Below, piece by piece: positions 36,329-47,478 of a stretch of 64,000 nt of DNA (positions within the stretch are counted from its first letter, which is position 1; every line of letters begins with the position of its first letter). Where the stretch lies: assembly GCA_011033025.1 (NCBI GenBank), contig WFMF01000259.1:178785-242784 (forward strand). Reading direction: 5' to 3'. The notes beneath the pieces were generated by a model. It searched no databases. It was given only the letters and a program-made list of their open reading frames with translations, and was not told the origin of the DNA. This DNA comes from Beroe forskalii. Taxonomy: Eukaryota; Ctenophora; Nuda; Beroida; Beroidae. Position numbers and translations under genes: made by a program.

Positions 36329-39300
36329 ATGGAAATAACAGAAGGGATATGCGGGGAAGACAACACAGCACGAATGGCAGCAATAACCATTCTTTCATCT
36401 GTCTGCATTCTTACTGTCTTCGGCAACATTATGGTAAGGAATCTCTGCATTTATCACAACTCATTGAATCTTCTTACTCTTACCCGTAGTCTGGGGCCTG
36501 ATGTTCCCAAGACATGGGAACATCAGGCCCCAGACTTAGAACATGGGAATCCCATGTTCTAAGTCTTAAGACTAAGCCCTAAGGTTCCCTAATACATAAC
36601 TGGACTACAGCGTTGTTCATTGCCCCATTCACAATTTTACTAGGAATTTTAATTTTTACCCCAACAATTGAATGAGTCAAGTCCTCTCTCACCCCTCCCC
36701 CTCCCACAGGTTTTACTAGCGTTTCTCCGGAACAGACGACTGCGCTCCTTTGGAAACTACTTCCTCATCTCGCTGGCTGTCAGTGACCTGGTCATGGGAT
36801 GCTGGACCTTCCCTAACACCATCGCTAACTTAGTGCTCTGCAAGAACTGGATGACGGTGAGGGATTTCAAATAGTGGGATGTGATTGGTTGATGAAATGC
36901 CTCAAGGGATTTCATTGGTAGATAGAGGAAACATTTCCACTCTGCAGGGATTTCAGTGGGAAATGAAATAATGGGATTTCTAGGGATTTTAATGGTAGAT
37001 GAAGTTTCACTCTGCCCTTTTCGATGCTTTCCATTTCCATGGGATATGTGAAAGCTAAGCAGTCAGCCTAAAGAATCTAATTCTCTACTCTGATTTCAGG
37101 CGGTAGTATGTGAAATATCCGGGTACATCGACAATGTCATCCTAACTAACAGCTTGGTGACTCTGGCTGCCTGCAGTTATGACAGGTTTGAATGAGAATT
37201 ATATCATTTGGGATTGAAGTTTCTAATGATGGTCTGTGATTCTGGAACTTTAACTCCTAGCACCTACGATCTGTTCTAAACGATTTTCTCCTATTGTAGG
37301 TCCTAATGGGCAATCAGAGCTATAACTTTATCAACTCCTTCCATCCTCAGATATCTGGTGATCACTAAACCTCTCTTCTACAAGAGGTATATGAATGGAA
37401 AGAGAACACTCCTTATCCTATCCGTAACCTGGATATACTCCATGACTCTCTCCCTGCCTCCTTTCTCGGGGATAGGGGACTTCAGGTAAAACAGAGTGTC
37501 AAAGTGGAGTGGTGTCAGAGTGGACTAGTGGAGTGGTGTCAGAGTGGAGTGTTGTCAGAGTGGAGTGGTGTCAGAGTGGAGTGGTGTCAAAGTGGAGTGG
37601 TGTCAAAGTGGAGTGGTGTCAGAGTGGAGTGGTGTCAAAGTGGAGTGGTGTCAGAGTGGAGTGGTGTCAGAGTGGAGTGGTGTCAGAGTGGAGTGGTGTC
37701 AGAGTGGAGTGGTGTCAGAGTGGAGTGGTGTCAAAGTGGAGTGGTGTCAAAGTGGAGTGGTGTCAGAGTGGAGTGGTGTCAGAGTGGAGTGGTGTCAGAG
37801 CGGAGTGGTGTCAGAGTGGAGTGGTGTCAGAGTGGAGTGGTGTCAGAGTGGAGTGGTGTCAAAGTGGAGTGGTGTCAGAGTGGAGTGGTGTCAAAGTGGA
37901 GTGGTGTCAAAGTGGAGTGGTTTCAGAGTGGAGTGGTGTCAGAGTGGAGTGGTGTCAGAATGGAGTGGTGTCAAAGTGGAGTGGTGTCAGAGTGGAGTGG
38001 TGTCAAAGTGGAGTAGTCTCAGAGTGGAGTGGTGTCTAAGAGAGTGTACCATTTTGCGTCAAACTGCCATAAATATTTTCAACAGATTAGCCCGATGTCG
38101 TAACAGGTACCCCCTCTCCACTTCAGGTTCTCAAACTTCTCCCTGACCTGTGCTCTGACAGCTCCCCCGGGAACAGAAGAACTGCAATCCTTCAAGATCT
38201 ACTTCTCTTCCTACATCGTCCTCACCTTCATACCTTCCCTCTCCACTATGATAGCGTGCTACTACTTCATATTCCTTACTGCAAGACAGGTTAGTGACGT
38301 CAAGCTCAGCATCTCAAGAATAAGCTGAAAACTTGTAAAACTTGTAAAATTTGATTTTCAAAAACTTTTGATCAGAGTTTAAAAATCAATCGCATCATTA
38401 AAATGTTTTTTTTTTTAAGCGATTGGGAAAAAACTAAACTCCTGTCCCAGGTGAACGCAAACCACCCGAACATGGTGAAGTCGTGTCACACCGCAGTGAA
38501 GGGGTTGAAGAACCTGAAGGCGGGTCTCATGATAGTCGTTATTATCGGGGTTTACCTCGTCTTTGTCTTACCGGCCATGATGATGGGCGCTCTACAAGTC
38601 GTTTTCAATGTGAGTGTGCAACTTTAAGACCAGTGCTTCGACTTTATCAAGTCATTTTCCTTGTGGGTATCTCACGAATAGAATAAAGATATTACACCAT
38701 TTTATTATTTTGGTGAAAAGGGTCTTTGAATACAACTATGCCGAGCGATAGGATTTTTTCCATCTATTTTCTAACTTGGTCAATGACCTTTCAGCCGATA
38801 CACCCTGAAAACGCCTTCTTAATACACCTATCATCCCATTGTTTCCTTGAGCTCTTGAGCCATGACTGTTTCAGGTGACGAGTATACCGAAAGGGGCGGC
38901 CCTGGTGGTTGTGTACTTGCTGTTATGCAACTCCTTCTGTAACCCTATCATATACGGGATCATGAACAAAGACTTCCGAAGGGTACGAGACGTTTTATCA
39001 AATTTGAACTTTCTATTTCCTCGACTTTTTACTCTCATGTATCGTTGAAATCGTAGCGAAAATCATTCAAAATGTTAACCCTCCTCCTTTCCCGTACCAG
39101 GCGTTTAAGAACATCATGTACTGCCGGTCAGACCGGTCCTTCAGACAAATGAACTACCGGAGGGAGAGTCAGGCGTACAGCATCACTTCCAACGGAGCGA
39201 ACTGTCTGCTGAAGAAGAAGGAGCTGTGTAACAGCAACAACTCAAACCTCTCCTCCGACAGGTAGAGCTACGTTTGGCTGGCAGATGTAGACTCTACATT

Positions 39301-40626
39301 ACATATTATATTTTACTGGATATCAGCGTCCACATTTCTTTTATACTGGCTAGTAGACTTGATATAATATCTAATCATAGCTTCGGGTGAAATTGTGATC
39401 TTATTTTTGGTAAATTGTACCCGGGTTACTCTATAAAACCTTCAAGCAAGTATAAGTGCATATATGTTTGAATGATAAATATAGATTGAAGCATAGATTT
39501 GTCGCCATATTTTAAATCTTTTTCCTTATCGTAATTTAGGTTGAAGTGGGTGTCATGTATTCCCAGATCTCGGAAGTAAGTCCTCATGTCGGAGTATCTC
39601 TTTAGTGTGCTGTGTAGTTTTGCTGTTTTGAGGCCGTGCACGAAGGATAGGCTGCTAGAATGAAGGTTTAATTTGGCACCGATATCCGGCATATTTAATA
39701 TTAGCTTACCCACAAGTACAACATTTACCTTGGCTCGACCAATCACAGCGCAGTCTCACAAGAACCTTGTGATCTGATTGGTCAGACCCCGACAACCTGT
39801 GGGTAAACTAATACAACGTTATACAAATGGTCGATAAATGGGCGAAAACCGCCTATCTTTTCGCACTCGGCATGTAACCTGATTTGTCTTGTGGATTTCA
39901 TTGAAACTTTCATTGTGCTATGAATCTTGTGAACGAACAATCAAACTGAAAGGAAAATGGATGTTGCCTGTTCACCGGTTTTTCGACATTGATTTAAATG
40001 AGTTAAATGATAGTTTAGTTTGCATCCTTGAAACGTCACCCTTACGGCGCAAGTAACCCACTAACAGCCTCTTAATTCGAACAATACATTTTGTTTCCTT
40101 TCTAAAACACCACTTTATTCCAACCCCTATATTTTGTTTCCTTTCTAAAAAACCACTTTATCTTAACTCCCATAATCCATATTCTCCTTTACTCAGTGGT
40201 GAGCGGTTCCTCGTTAGTCAGAGCCTCCTCCGAAGAGACTCCGAACTAAAGCGCTACATCTCGGAAAAGAAGCGGCTTAGCGCCGGAAACAAGGACATGG
40301 CCATGTCGGCGGCAAACGGCGGCGGTGATACCCTCACCAAATCAGGGACTATTCTAGAACTGTCAGAGTACAGCGTATCAGAACGATTGTCGGTGTGTAA
40401 CACCACGACAAACAGTAATAACACTTCTACGAGTACTAACACAACTCCTAATACCACTACAACTCCTAATACCACTACAACTAACAACACTACGACTACT
40501 AATCGGACTGCGGAGAAAAACCTGGGCATTACGGAGTTTAATCCGTTCAGGTTCATTTGGACAATTAAGAGCTCGAGCTACGAGTGTATCAGTAAAGGAA
40601 GGAGGAAACGCAAGAATTCACTGTAG
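36329..40626 (+). CDS. Rhodopsin-like (class A) G protein-coupled receptor, nine exons
   Basis: Seven-helix plasma-membrane receptor of 497 residues. Exons: 36329-36433, 36710-36856, 37100-37185, 37351-37485, 38127-38289, 38451-38609, 38875-38982, 39101-39261, 40197-40626; all GT-AG, phases consistent. TM1 has GNIMV, TM2 has LAVSDLVMG (D2.50), TM3 begins with the conserved Cys and carries Asp at 3.32, ending SYDRY; the Arg codon is split by a phase-2 intron. TM5 has Pro and a Ser at 5.42, TM7 has NSFCNPIIY. Extracellular loop 2 has a Cys for the disulfide and an NFS glycosylation site. Asp3.32 and Ser5.42 suggest an amine ligand, but the toggle Trp of TM6 is Val (VYLVFVLP) and 7.43 is Leu. 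The C-tail is long, with an Asn/Thr-rich stretch (~residues 430-460) and a basic end. Ligand unknown. Confidence 0.93.
36488..36582. repeat. Two adjacent perfect inverted repeats in GPCR intron 1
   Basis: AGTCTGGGGCCTGATGTTCC is inverted after a 7-9 nt loop, and CTTAGAACATGGGA is followed directly by TCCCATGTTCTAAG. AACATGGGAA-type words are shared between the two hairpins. Confidence 0.92.
37501..38040 (+). repeat. 16-bp minisatellite filling GPCR intron 4
   Basis: About 33 units of AGTGGAGTGGTGTCAG (A/G variation at one site) make up most of the 641-bp intron and begin about 15 nt after the donor. Because 16 is not a multiple of 3 and the unit has no stop, all three frames are open; these are not genes. 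Confidence 0.97.
39700..39813. repeat. Inverted repeat with CCAAT boxes in GPCR intron 8
   Basis: GATTGGTCAGACCCCG ... TGTGGGTAAACTAATAC on the right is matched, inverted, by GCTTACCCACAAG ... CGACCAATCACAG on the left. A close relative lies just upstream of the Nopp140 start (61750-61806, minus strand). Confidence 0.7.
40087..40172 (+). repeat. 43-bp tandem duplication before GPCR exon 9
   Basis: TTTTGTTTCCTTTCTAAAA then CACCACTTTAT occurs twice; it forms the pyrimidine-rich approach to the last acceptor. Confidence 0.85.
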
Positions 40627-41765
40627 GATTAGCAATAGCATGGGAGTAAATAATTAGGATGGGAGCCCGACTTTTAACCTCCGACATTTTACCACGCGGC
40701 ACTTTATCTAACCCTAGCCATAAACTTAATCCAGACCTTTCGTTGAAACACCATGTGGTAAAGAGTCGTGAGGCAAAATGTCCATTCCCTAGCAGGATTC
40801 CAACACGCGCGAAATTTTAGTCGTGTTTTAGGCATTGAATTTGATTTGTACATGCTATTATTAGCTTATTAGGATATTGATCTGCAGGAATTTTGAGATT
40901 TTTATGACAATTTGTATTAAAACAAAATAGAATATTGACAAATCTCAGGACGCAATTAATTACAATAGATCACTAGGCAACGCTTTAATGGTGGACAATA
41001 TTGAAAAAGTGATCAAAATTTTGAGAGAGTGATTTCAATTGTTACTCATTCTTTTTATCGCTGGGTATCGTTGGACTATGATAATAAGTAGGTTAGACAA
41101 ATAATACCCTGTACTGCTTGTTTTATGTTCTGTGCATTAGAATCATCTTCTTGAACCTAAACAATAATAAAAACCTAATTGCAGGAAATTGCGCACTCAG
41201 AAAATTAAGCACCAACGCCTCAAAAAATATTCAATTTCATGGTGCTTCGTAACATGCTGGCTTAACTTTCTGAGTGCTCAATTTTCTGTAAGATAGGTTC
41301 TTAAGCATTTCATTTAGGATCTGGTAATAAACGGCATAACGTAACGAAACCACTGTCCCATAGCTGTGTTCATTCACTCATTATACGATCATTGCATGAG
41401 AATATTGAGAATCAAACCATATGGCAATAATTCTAATTTCAAGCGGTTTCATTTTCAAAAAATCTGTGTCCAAAAACAGAATAGGTGCGACGTGTCGACG
41501 CAATGTTATGAGATATAATAAATTATTTGCATTTTTATTGAAATTATTTCATTAATAAGCCATGATAGAAATGTATTTTTCTTGGTATGTCAAAATAAAT
41601 AAATCATAAAATCGCTGAAAAAGTTGAAAATTGAACAGAAATTATTCCCTAACAGTATCAAGACGAATAAACTTTAGATTTCAGGAAATTGGATGACAGG
41701 AAAAATGAATCGATAGACATTTCCGGAGATAAAACAAGCAGGAACTGGTCGAATTATTAATATTA
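40627..41765. other. GPCR 3' flank and spacer
   Basis: Probable 3' UTR followed by AT-rich DNA. No gene or RNA recognised. Confidence 0.4.
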
Positions 41766-41792
41766 CTAGTCGGTTCCCGTCCTACGGACGGC
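41766..41792 (-). mobile_element. Second Helitron-like 3' terminus
   Basis: Minus strand: CCGTCCGTAGGACGGGAACC then GACTAG followed by T. A 6-bp-stem hairpin stands about 7 nt before CTAG, and the next host base is T. The foldback element starts ~75 bp inside it. Confidence 0.55.
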
Positions 41793-42359
41793 GAATGATG
41801 GCAGCCGCATGAGCTAACGGCCACATGTCCCTTTGACAGTAAAACTCTGCGCGCTAAAACTCCGCATTTGGCCTATTTTGCAGATTTTAATTTTTCCAAA
41901 TCCAGCGGGCCTACCGGGAATGGCGGGTGACAGCGGGACTATCGGAAATAGCGCAAACAGGCGGAAAGCCAGCGCGAGCTACAATAACGGGCATAAGAGC
42001 ATCCATAGCTAGCGCAACTATCGCGTAGCTAGCGCGACTAACGGATAACTAGCGCAGCTGCGACACCAACGAAACGTAGCTAGCGCATTCACCAACTTTT
42101 TGCGGGTAGGACTCCAAAAATTCGAACAAATGAATTGAGAAAAATCGACAACAAATGAAATTTATCGAAAATGATTACAATCTAAGAAATCAAATGAAAA
42201 TCATGAATCGTCACGTTTTGGTACTTTTTCAATGAGTTTTGACACGTTTACGTCATCAAAGTCTTCAGAGAACCCTTTTTTAATTCAAACATGAGAACTT
42301 GCAATTTGTATTTCATGATATTTTCTGGCGAAATTATGTCGATTTCTCTTAACGCCTTC

Positions 42360-42540
42360 CATCCTTCCTCCCTTTCCTTTCCTCCCTTTCCTTTCCTCCC
42401 TTCCCTATCCTCCCTTCCCTTTCCTCCCTTCCCCTTCCTCCCTTCCCTCTTTCCTCCAGCTCCCTTCCCTTCCCTTCCTCCCTTCCCCTTCCTCTTTCTC
42501 CCTTCCCCTTCCTTTCTCCCTTCGTTTCTCCCTTCCATCT
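42360..42540 (+). repeat. Polypyrimidine tract (left inner arm)
   Basis: CTTTCCTCCCTTCCC-type repeat; complement of the tract at 44155-45075. Confidence 0.95.
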
Positions 42541-42671
42541 CAATCTCTTCCGAGATGAGAAAGAAAAGAGAGCCTCCCCGACCTTCTTTTCTATCCTCTA
42601 TTTATTCCATTTCTCATCGTTTCTTATTTTCTTCTATTCCTCTCATTCTTTTCTTTTGCTTCCCTTCCTAA

Positions 42672-43617
42672 AAATAGGGGGGTCACATGAAAAATCGACT
42701 TTGACAAATCCCCACAAAAATGGTACCAAAATGATCGGCACAATGAGTACTTTCAAACGAACTAAGTTTTGTTGGTCTTTGAGACAATTTGAGGGAGTTA
42801 TAGGCTGCACGTGGTCAAGGAGCCGCGCTCAAAATAAGCAACGCCGAAAATTTGCTTCAAATTACGCATATCAATCGACATCACAAAACTCGCGATTGAA
42901 AAATAAATCATCGCTCAAATTACAAGATAAAACATGGAAACGAAAGCTCGATAATTCTTCTAACATTCCTCGAAACTTTCAGGGCAATACATTGTGTGGA
43001 AGAAAAGTTATCAATCTCCAAAGTCAACCGGTCAAAATTTGGACGTATTTTGTTCATAAATCGGCTCAGGATAGACGTAGAACAAATCTGAAAAGACTGT
43101 TTGATAGCGCGCAAGCGCCCCGTACATTCCACGGTGCGCGCAATTCTAAATGTTGAAACGTAGCACGTGCGCGCTGATTTATTTCGTTGTTTTGGTATAT
43201 TTTGTCAGTTTCGCGTGTCGCAGTGAAAAATTGGGTTTGGGGAAAGTACTACCGTCCACATTTTTCATCCAATCATCATGAAACTTTCAGAAGTAACTAA
43301 AAACAAAATTTTGAGATCGACAGACGGAAAAGAATTTTAAAAATCGATCCAATTGACGAGATATAGGCAATTTAGTGAAAATATACAAAATTTAGCGTCA
43401 ATTTTGGCCATAACTTTCGTTATAAGCCGAATTTCAAAATTCCCTCTGACTATCGGAAGCTCCTTTGTGTTCTATAACACATATCCGAATTTCAGACAGA
43501 TTCGACTAAAAGATTTGGAGTTATGTCCATTTGAATGCAAAAATTTGTGTTTCACTTTTTCTCGTAAATTCGTGCTAGTACTTTGTGCGCAAGTACGCGT
43601 TGTGACACCCCTACTAA
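42672..43617. mobile_element. Nested element with AGGGGNGTCACA inverted ends
   Basis: TAGGGGGGTCACATG at 42675 faces TTGTGACACCCCTACTA at 43600. The 900 bp between have a 166-codon open frame without recognisable domains, probably chance. Confidence 0.5.
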
Positions 43618-44154
43618 AATCCTCAATCCTTTGCTTTCTTCGTCGCTCCCCTCCCTGATCTGGGAATATGTGATGATGTCACAAACGACGAAATTGATGG
43701 AAGAATTCTACGTACAGACGTAAGAGACACAGAGAGAGCAAACTGTGGCGCAACGAAATAAAATAAAAGGTCGAATGGTGTTTCCTGCGAGTTCTGCGCG
43801 CCACGCACGTGCCCTAGGAGTTAGGACTCTGCATCCTAAATCACGTGACCCTAAATTCACGTGTAAAATGCGCGCGCAGGCTATGGAGCCATTTTGTTTT
43901 ATTTTGTGGTTGGTTGCGTTTCGCTTTTATTTGCGCTGTGTTGCATTAGGATTTTCACAATCAGATCATTCATTTTCATTTTTCTTTGAACTTTGGTCAA
44001 TATAAAGTTTATTGACATGAAATATTATCGTTCTGTCCAATTCGATCTCGAGAGATTTCAATCTTGTGGCCAAATTGTTATGCATCCAACTGATATACTG
44101 CTATTCATACAGTGTCGCAGAAAACTAAGGCCTGAACTGCATGATTTTACCCGC

Positions 44155-45075
44155 AAGGAAGGGGAAGGGGAAGGGAAGGGAGGAAGGGGAAGGGAGGAAG
44201 GGGAAGGGAGGAAGGGGAAGGGAGGAAGGGAAGGGAGGGAAGGGGAAGGGAGGAAGGGGAAGGAGGAAGGGAAGGGAGGAAGGGAAGGGAGGAAGGGAAG
44301 GAGAAGGAAGGAGGAAGGGAAGGAGGAAGAGGAAGGGAAGGGAGGAAGGGAAGGGAGGAAGGGAAGGAGGAAGGAAGGAGGAAGAGGAAGGAAGGGAAGG
44401 GAAGGAGGAAGGGGAAGGGAAGGAAGGGAAAGAAGGGAGGAAGGGAAGGGAGGAAGGGGAAGGGAAGGAAGGGGAAGGGAAGGGAAGGGAAGGAAGGGAA
44501 GGGAGGAAGGGGAAGGGAGGAAGAGGAAGGGAGGAAGGGAAGGAAGGAAGGGAGGAAGGGGAAGGGAGGAAGGGGAAGGGGAAGGGAAGGAGGAAGGGAA
44601 GGGAGGAAGGGGAAGGAGGAAGGAAGGGGGGAAGAAGGGGAAGGGAGGAAGGGAGGGAAGGGAAGGGAGGAAGGGAAGGAAGGAAGGGAAGGGAAGGGAA
44701 GGAGGGAAGAGGAAAGGGGAAAGGAAGGAGGAAAGGGAGGGAGGAAGAGGAAGGGAGGAAAGGAAAGGAAGGGAGGAAGGGAAGGGGAACGGAGGAAGGG
44801 GAAGGGAAGGGGAAAGGAAGGGAAGGAGGAACGGAAGGAAGGAAGGGAGGAAGGGAAAGGGGAAGGAGGAAGGAAAGGAAAGGAAGGAAGGAAAGGGAAG
44901 GGAAGGAGGGAGGGAAGGGGGGGAAAGGAAGGAAGGGAGGAAGGGAAGGAAGAAGGGAAGGGAAGGGAGGAAGAAGGAAGGAAGAGGAAGGGAGGAAGAG
45001 GAAGGGAAGGGAGGAAGGGAGGAAAGGGAAAGGAGGAAGGGAGGAAAGGAAAGGGAGGAAGGGGAAGGGAGGAAA
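44155..45075 (+). repeat. 920-bp polypurine tract
   Basis: Almost unbroken GGGAAGGGAGGAAG-type sequence; mirror symmetry and strand bias make it a triplex (H-DNA) candidate. Long open frames on both strands here are compositional artefacts. Confidence 0.97.
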
Positions 45076-45792
45076 GATGGAAGGCGTTAAGAGAAATCGC
45101 CATAATTCCGCCAGAAAATATCATAAAAAATACAAATTGCAAGTGCCCATGTTTGAATTGAAAAAGGGTTCTCTGAAGACTTTGATAACGTAAATGTGTC
45201 AAAACTCATTGAAAAAGAACCAAAATGTGACGATTCATGATTTTCATTTGTTTTCTTAGATTGTAATCATTTTCGATAAATTTCATTTGTTGTCGATTTT
45301 TCTCGATTCATTTGTTTGAATTTTGGAAGATTCTACCCGCAAGTTTTGCGCATAAATGCGCTAGCTACGTTTCGTTGGTGATGTGGCTATCGCAGCTGCG
45401 CTAGTTACCCGCTAGTCGCGCTAGCTACGCGATAGTTCCGCTAGCTATGGATGCTCTTGCGCCAGTTATTGTAGCTCGCGCTGGCTTTCCGCCTGTTTGC
45501 GCTATTTCCCGATAGTCCCGCTAGTCACCCGCCATTCCCGGTAGGCCCGCTGGATTTGGAAAAATTAAAATCTGCAAAATAGGCCAAATGCGGAGTTTTA
45601 GCGCGCAGAGTTTTAGCGCGCATTATTAATAAGAATGAGCGCGCGTTTTGTCATTTCGTTAGTTCAACAATTTTATTTTTCCTCACGTTTACGTGAAGTG
45701 TTTAGTGTTCTGAATCTGAATCGAACCTCTCATCAATTTTGAAACACGCCGAGACATACGGACATCGTTCAGTGCGAATTTATTTCATCGCT

Positions 45793-45962
45793 AAGGGATC
45801 GTTCACATATTACGTAATCACCAAGAGGGGGAGGGGGTTTCTGAATGATTACGTTACATGTTATTGTAACAAATACAACTACTGTAAACTTGATTACAAA
45901 GGGGGGGGGGGGGGTTAAATTTGGCCAAAAATTGATTACGTAATATGTGAACGATCCCTAAG
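45793..45962. mobile_element. MITE with 27-bp terminal inverted repeats
   Basis: AAGGGATCGTTCACATATTA then CGTAATCA at the left and its complement at the right; flanked by TA on both sides, as for Tc1/mariner-type non-autonomous elements. The interior has a G13-15 run. Confidence 0.85.
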
Positions 45963-46149
45963 AGATTTTTTACTTTTTTGTAATACCTTCCTACTTTCCT
46001 AAACTTTCAATAATTGTCGTCCTAGTTCCTACATGCCTCATGAAAACACGAACTACAAATTTAAAAAAGCACCAACACGTAAAAGCAACATCTCGACTGC
46101 TTCAATCACTAACGTAATATTAACCCTACTTTACGAACTACTTTATGTT

Positions 46150-46305
46150 GCACGTGCGCAAATATCCAACTCCATAGCAACGGCACCTCTTTTCGCCCGT
46201 TTGCATTCGTTTCTCTTGATATTCTCTTGGCAAGCTCAAATTTAAACTGTGCGCCCGCACAGACATAATTCACGTGCTCTTACGAAATTATATATAAGAT
46301 CCTTT
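46150..46305 (+). repeat. Dispersed repeat R1, copy 2
   Basis: Matches 4617-4775, ending TATATAAGATCC, where similarity stops in both. Confidence 0.85.
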
Positions 46306-46640
46306 ACTCATCATAAGCAACTCCATAGCGAAGGAATTTTGAAAAAATTCGAAAATCTATTTTTTCCCGAAAAAAGGGCGTGGCCTCCCACGCCCTTAGG
46401 GTACAATAATTCGGACAAAATTCTCAAAACCTTTATTCATCATAAGCAACTTGATGGCGAAGGAATTTTGAAAAAATTCGAAAGTTTAATTTTTGCGAAA
46501 AAAAGGGCGTGGCCTCCCACGCTTCTCAGTGACCCAATAATTCGGACAAAATTCTAAAAAATTTTATTCATCATAAGCAACTCAATGGCGAAGGAATTTT
46601 GAAAAAATTCGAAAGTTTAATTTTTGCGAAAAAATTTTTC
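46290..46640 (+). repeat. ~132-bp tandem repeat, 2.7 units
   Basis: Units begin TTATTCATCATAAGCAACT, include GAAGGAATTTTGAAAAAATT and AAGGGCGTGGCCTCCCACGC (the latter a small palindrome), and end TTCGGACAAAATTCT. Confidence 0.92.
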
Positions 46641-47088
46641 AATATTTTTCTGATTTATTATAAAGTTTTTGCAACACGATGCAAAAAGAATTTCGTTGCC
46701 TACTTGAATTCTATATCGTTACCCAACCATATATATATATATATTAACAACACGCATTATATATAGTAAGATTAAGCGGAAACAAGGGGAACAAATCAAA
46801 ACCACCCCAACCCAAAAACCTCCCTCAATGAAGCCCGAAACCGAAACAAGCTGAAACCCATGAGACCACAAATATGGCGGATGAAGGGCGAAAAACTAAA
46901 AGGGCAGTTTTAAATTTCAGGCCGAAAATGCGACTTTTCTCTCCATAGAAGGCGAAAAATGGGTGATTCCGGGATTTTGACGTCAGTTCTGCTATGTCTT
47001 TCATAGGTCTTCCATGAATGCATGAATTGCGTACGCACAGTTTCAGCTCAATCAGCCAAACTTTCATTTTCAGCTCTCAAAATTTAAA
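46641..47088. other. Spacer with (AT)n
   Basis: A short AT dinucleotide run at 46729-46743; otherwise nothing recognised. Confidence 0.35.
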
Positions 47089-47296
47089 TTGACAGACGGA
47101 TCATCGTGCTGAGGGTTTTTGTAGTACAACATAGATTCGGACCGAAAGTGCTGCGCGCCAATTTTCAAGAGGTGTATTGTATCTGGTCATAAATTATGCG
47201 CCTGAAACAGCGGCACAATTATATTTGCCAGTTTTCGTTGGTTTCCCTGTGAGATTCAAAAAACCCTCAGCACGATGACCCGTCTGTCAATCTATG
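47089..47296. mobile_element. MITE with ~32-bp inverted ends
   Basis: TTGACAGACGGATCATCGTG then CTGAGGGTTTTT at 47089 is inverted at 47265-47296. AGTACAACATAGATT also recurs inverted next to the right end. Confidence 0.85.
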
Positions 47297-47353
47297 TTGT
47301 ACAGACTCACAGATACACCGATAATGACAGAACTCATAACAGAAAACTTTTAC

Positions 47354-47478
47354 CTCATTATCCGTATCGATATCGCAGTGTTGGAACAGCATTAGGTAAA
47401 GGTTCTTTCGTAACTCCAATACTACATCAATCTTCTGATGACTGATGCGTGATCTTGATGAACTCCACAACAAACTTG
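47354..47478 (-). CDS. Orphan exon candidate
   Basis: Minus strand: acceptor TATAGCAG, an open frame of about 41 codons (SRISHQKIDVVLELRKNLYL, MLFQHCDIDTDNE), then donor GTAAAAG. The sequence is helix-like and protein-like, but I find no partner exon; the MITE lies directly downstream. It could be the 5' or an inner exon of an unrecognised minus-strand gene, or chance. Confidence 0.3.

Larger units (their letters stand above)
41844..45621. mobile_element. 3.8-kb foldback element with purine/pyrimidine-rich inner arms
   Basis: Left arm 41844-42360 (ACTCTGCGCGCTAAAACTCC ... TCGATTTCTCTTAACGCC) is repeated inverted at 45080-45621, with many point differences and small indels. Each arm ends internally in a simple tract: (CTTCCTCCC)n for 190 bp on the left and its complement for ~920 bp on the right. 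Both arms contain many GCTAGC/CGCGCTA words. The centre holds a further inverted-repeat element and no transposase. Confidence 0.88.

Noticed and set aside
37504-38146. Three overlapping open frames of 170-200 codons
   Set aside because: They are the 16-bp minisatellite read in three frames and lie wholly within GPCR intron 4.
42656-43156. 166-codon open frame in the centre of the third foldback
   Set aside because: Composition fits non-coding DNA, no transposase motif (no DDE or HTH pattern) recognised.
43993-45202. Open frames of 350-365 codons on both strands in the purine tract
   Set aside because: Simple GGGAAGG-type repeat gives Gly/Glu/Lys/Arg or Pro/Ser/Phe/Leu strings without stops; compositional artefact inside a foldback element.
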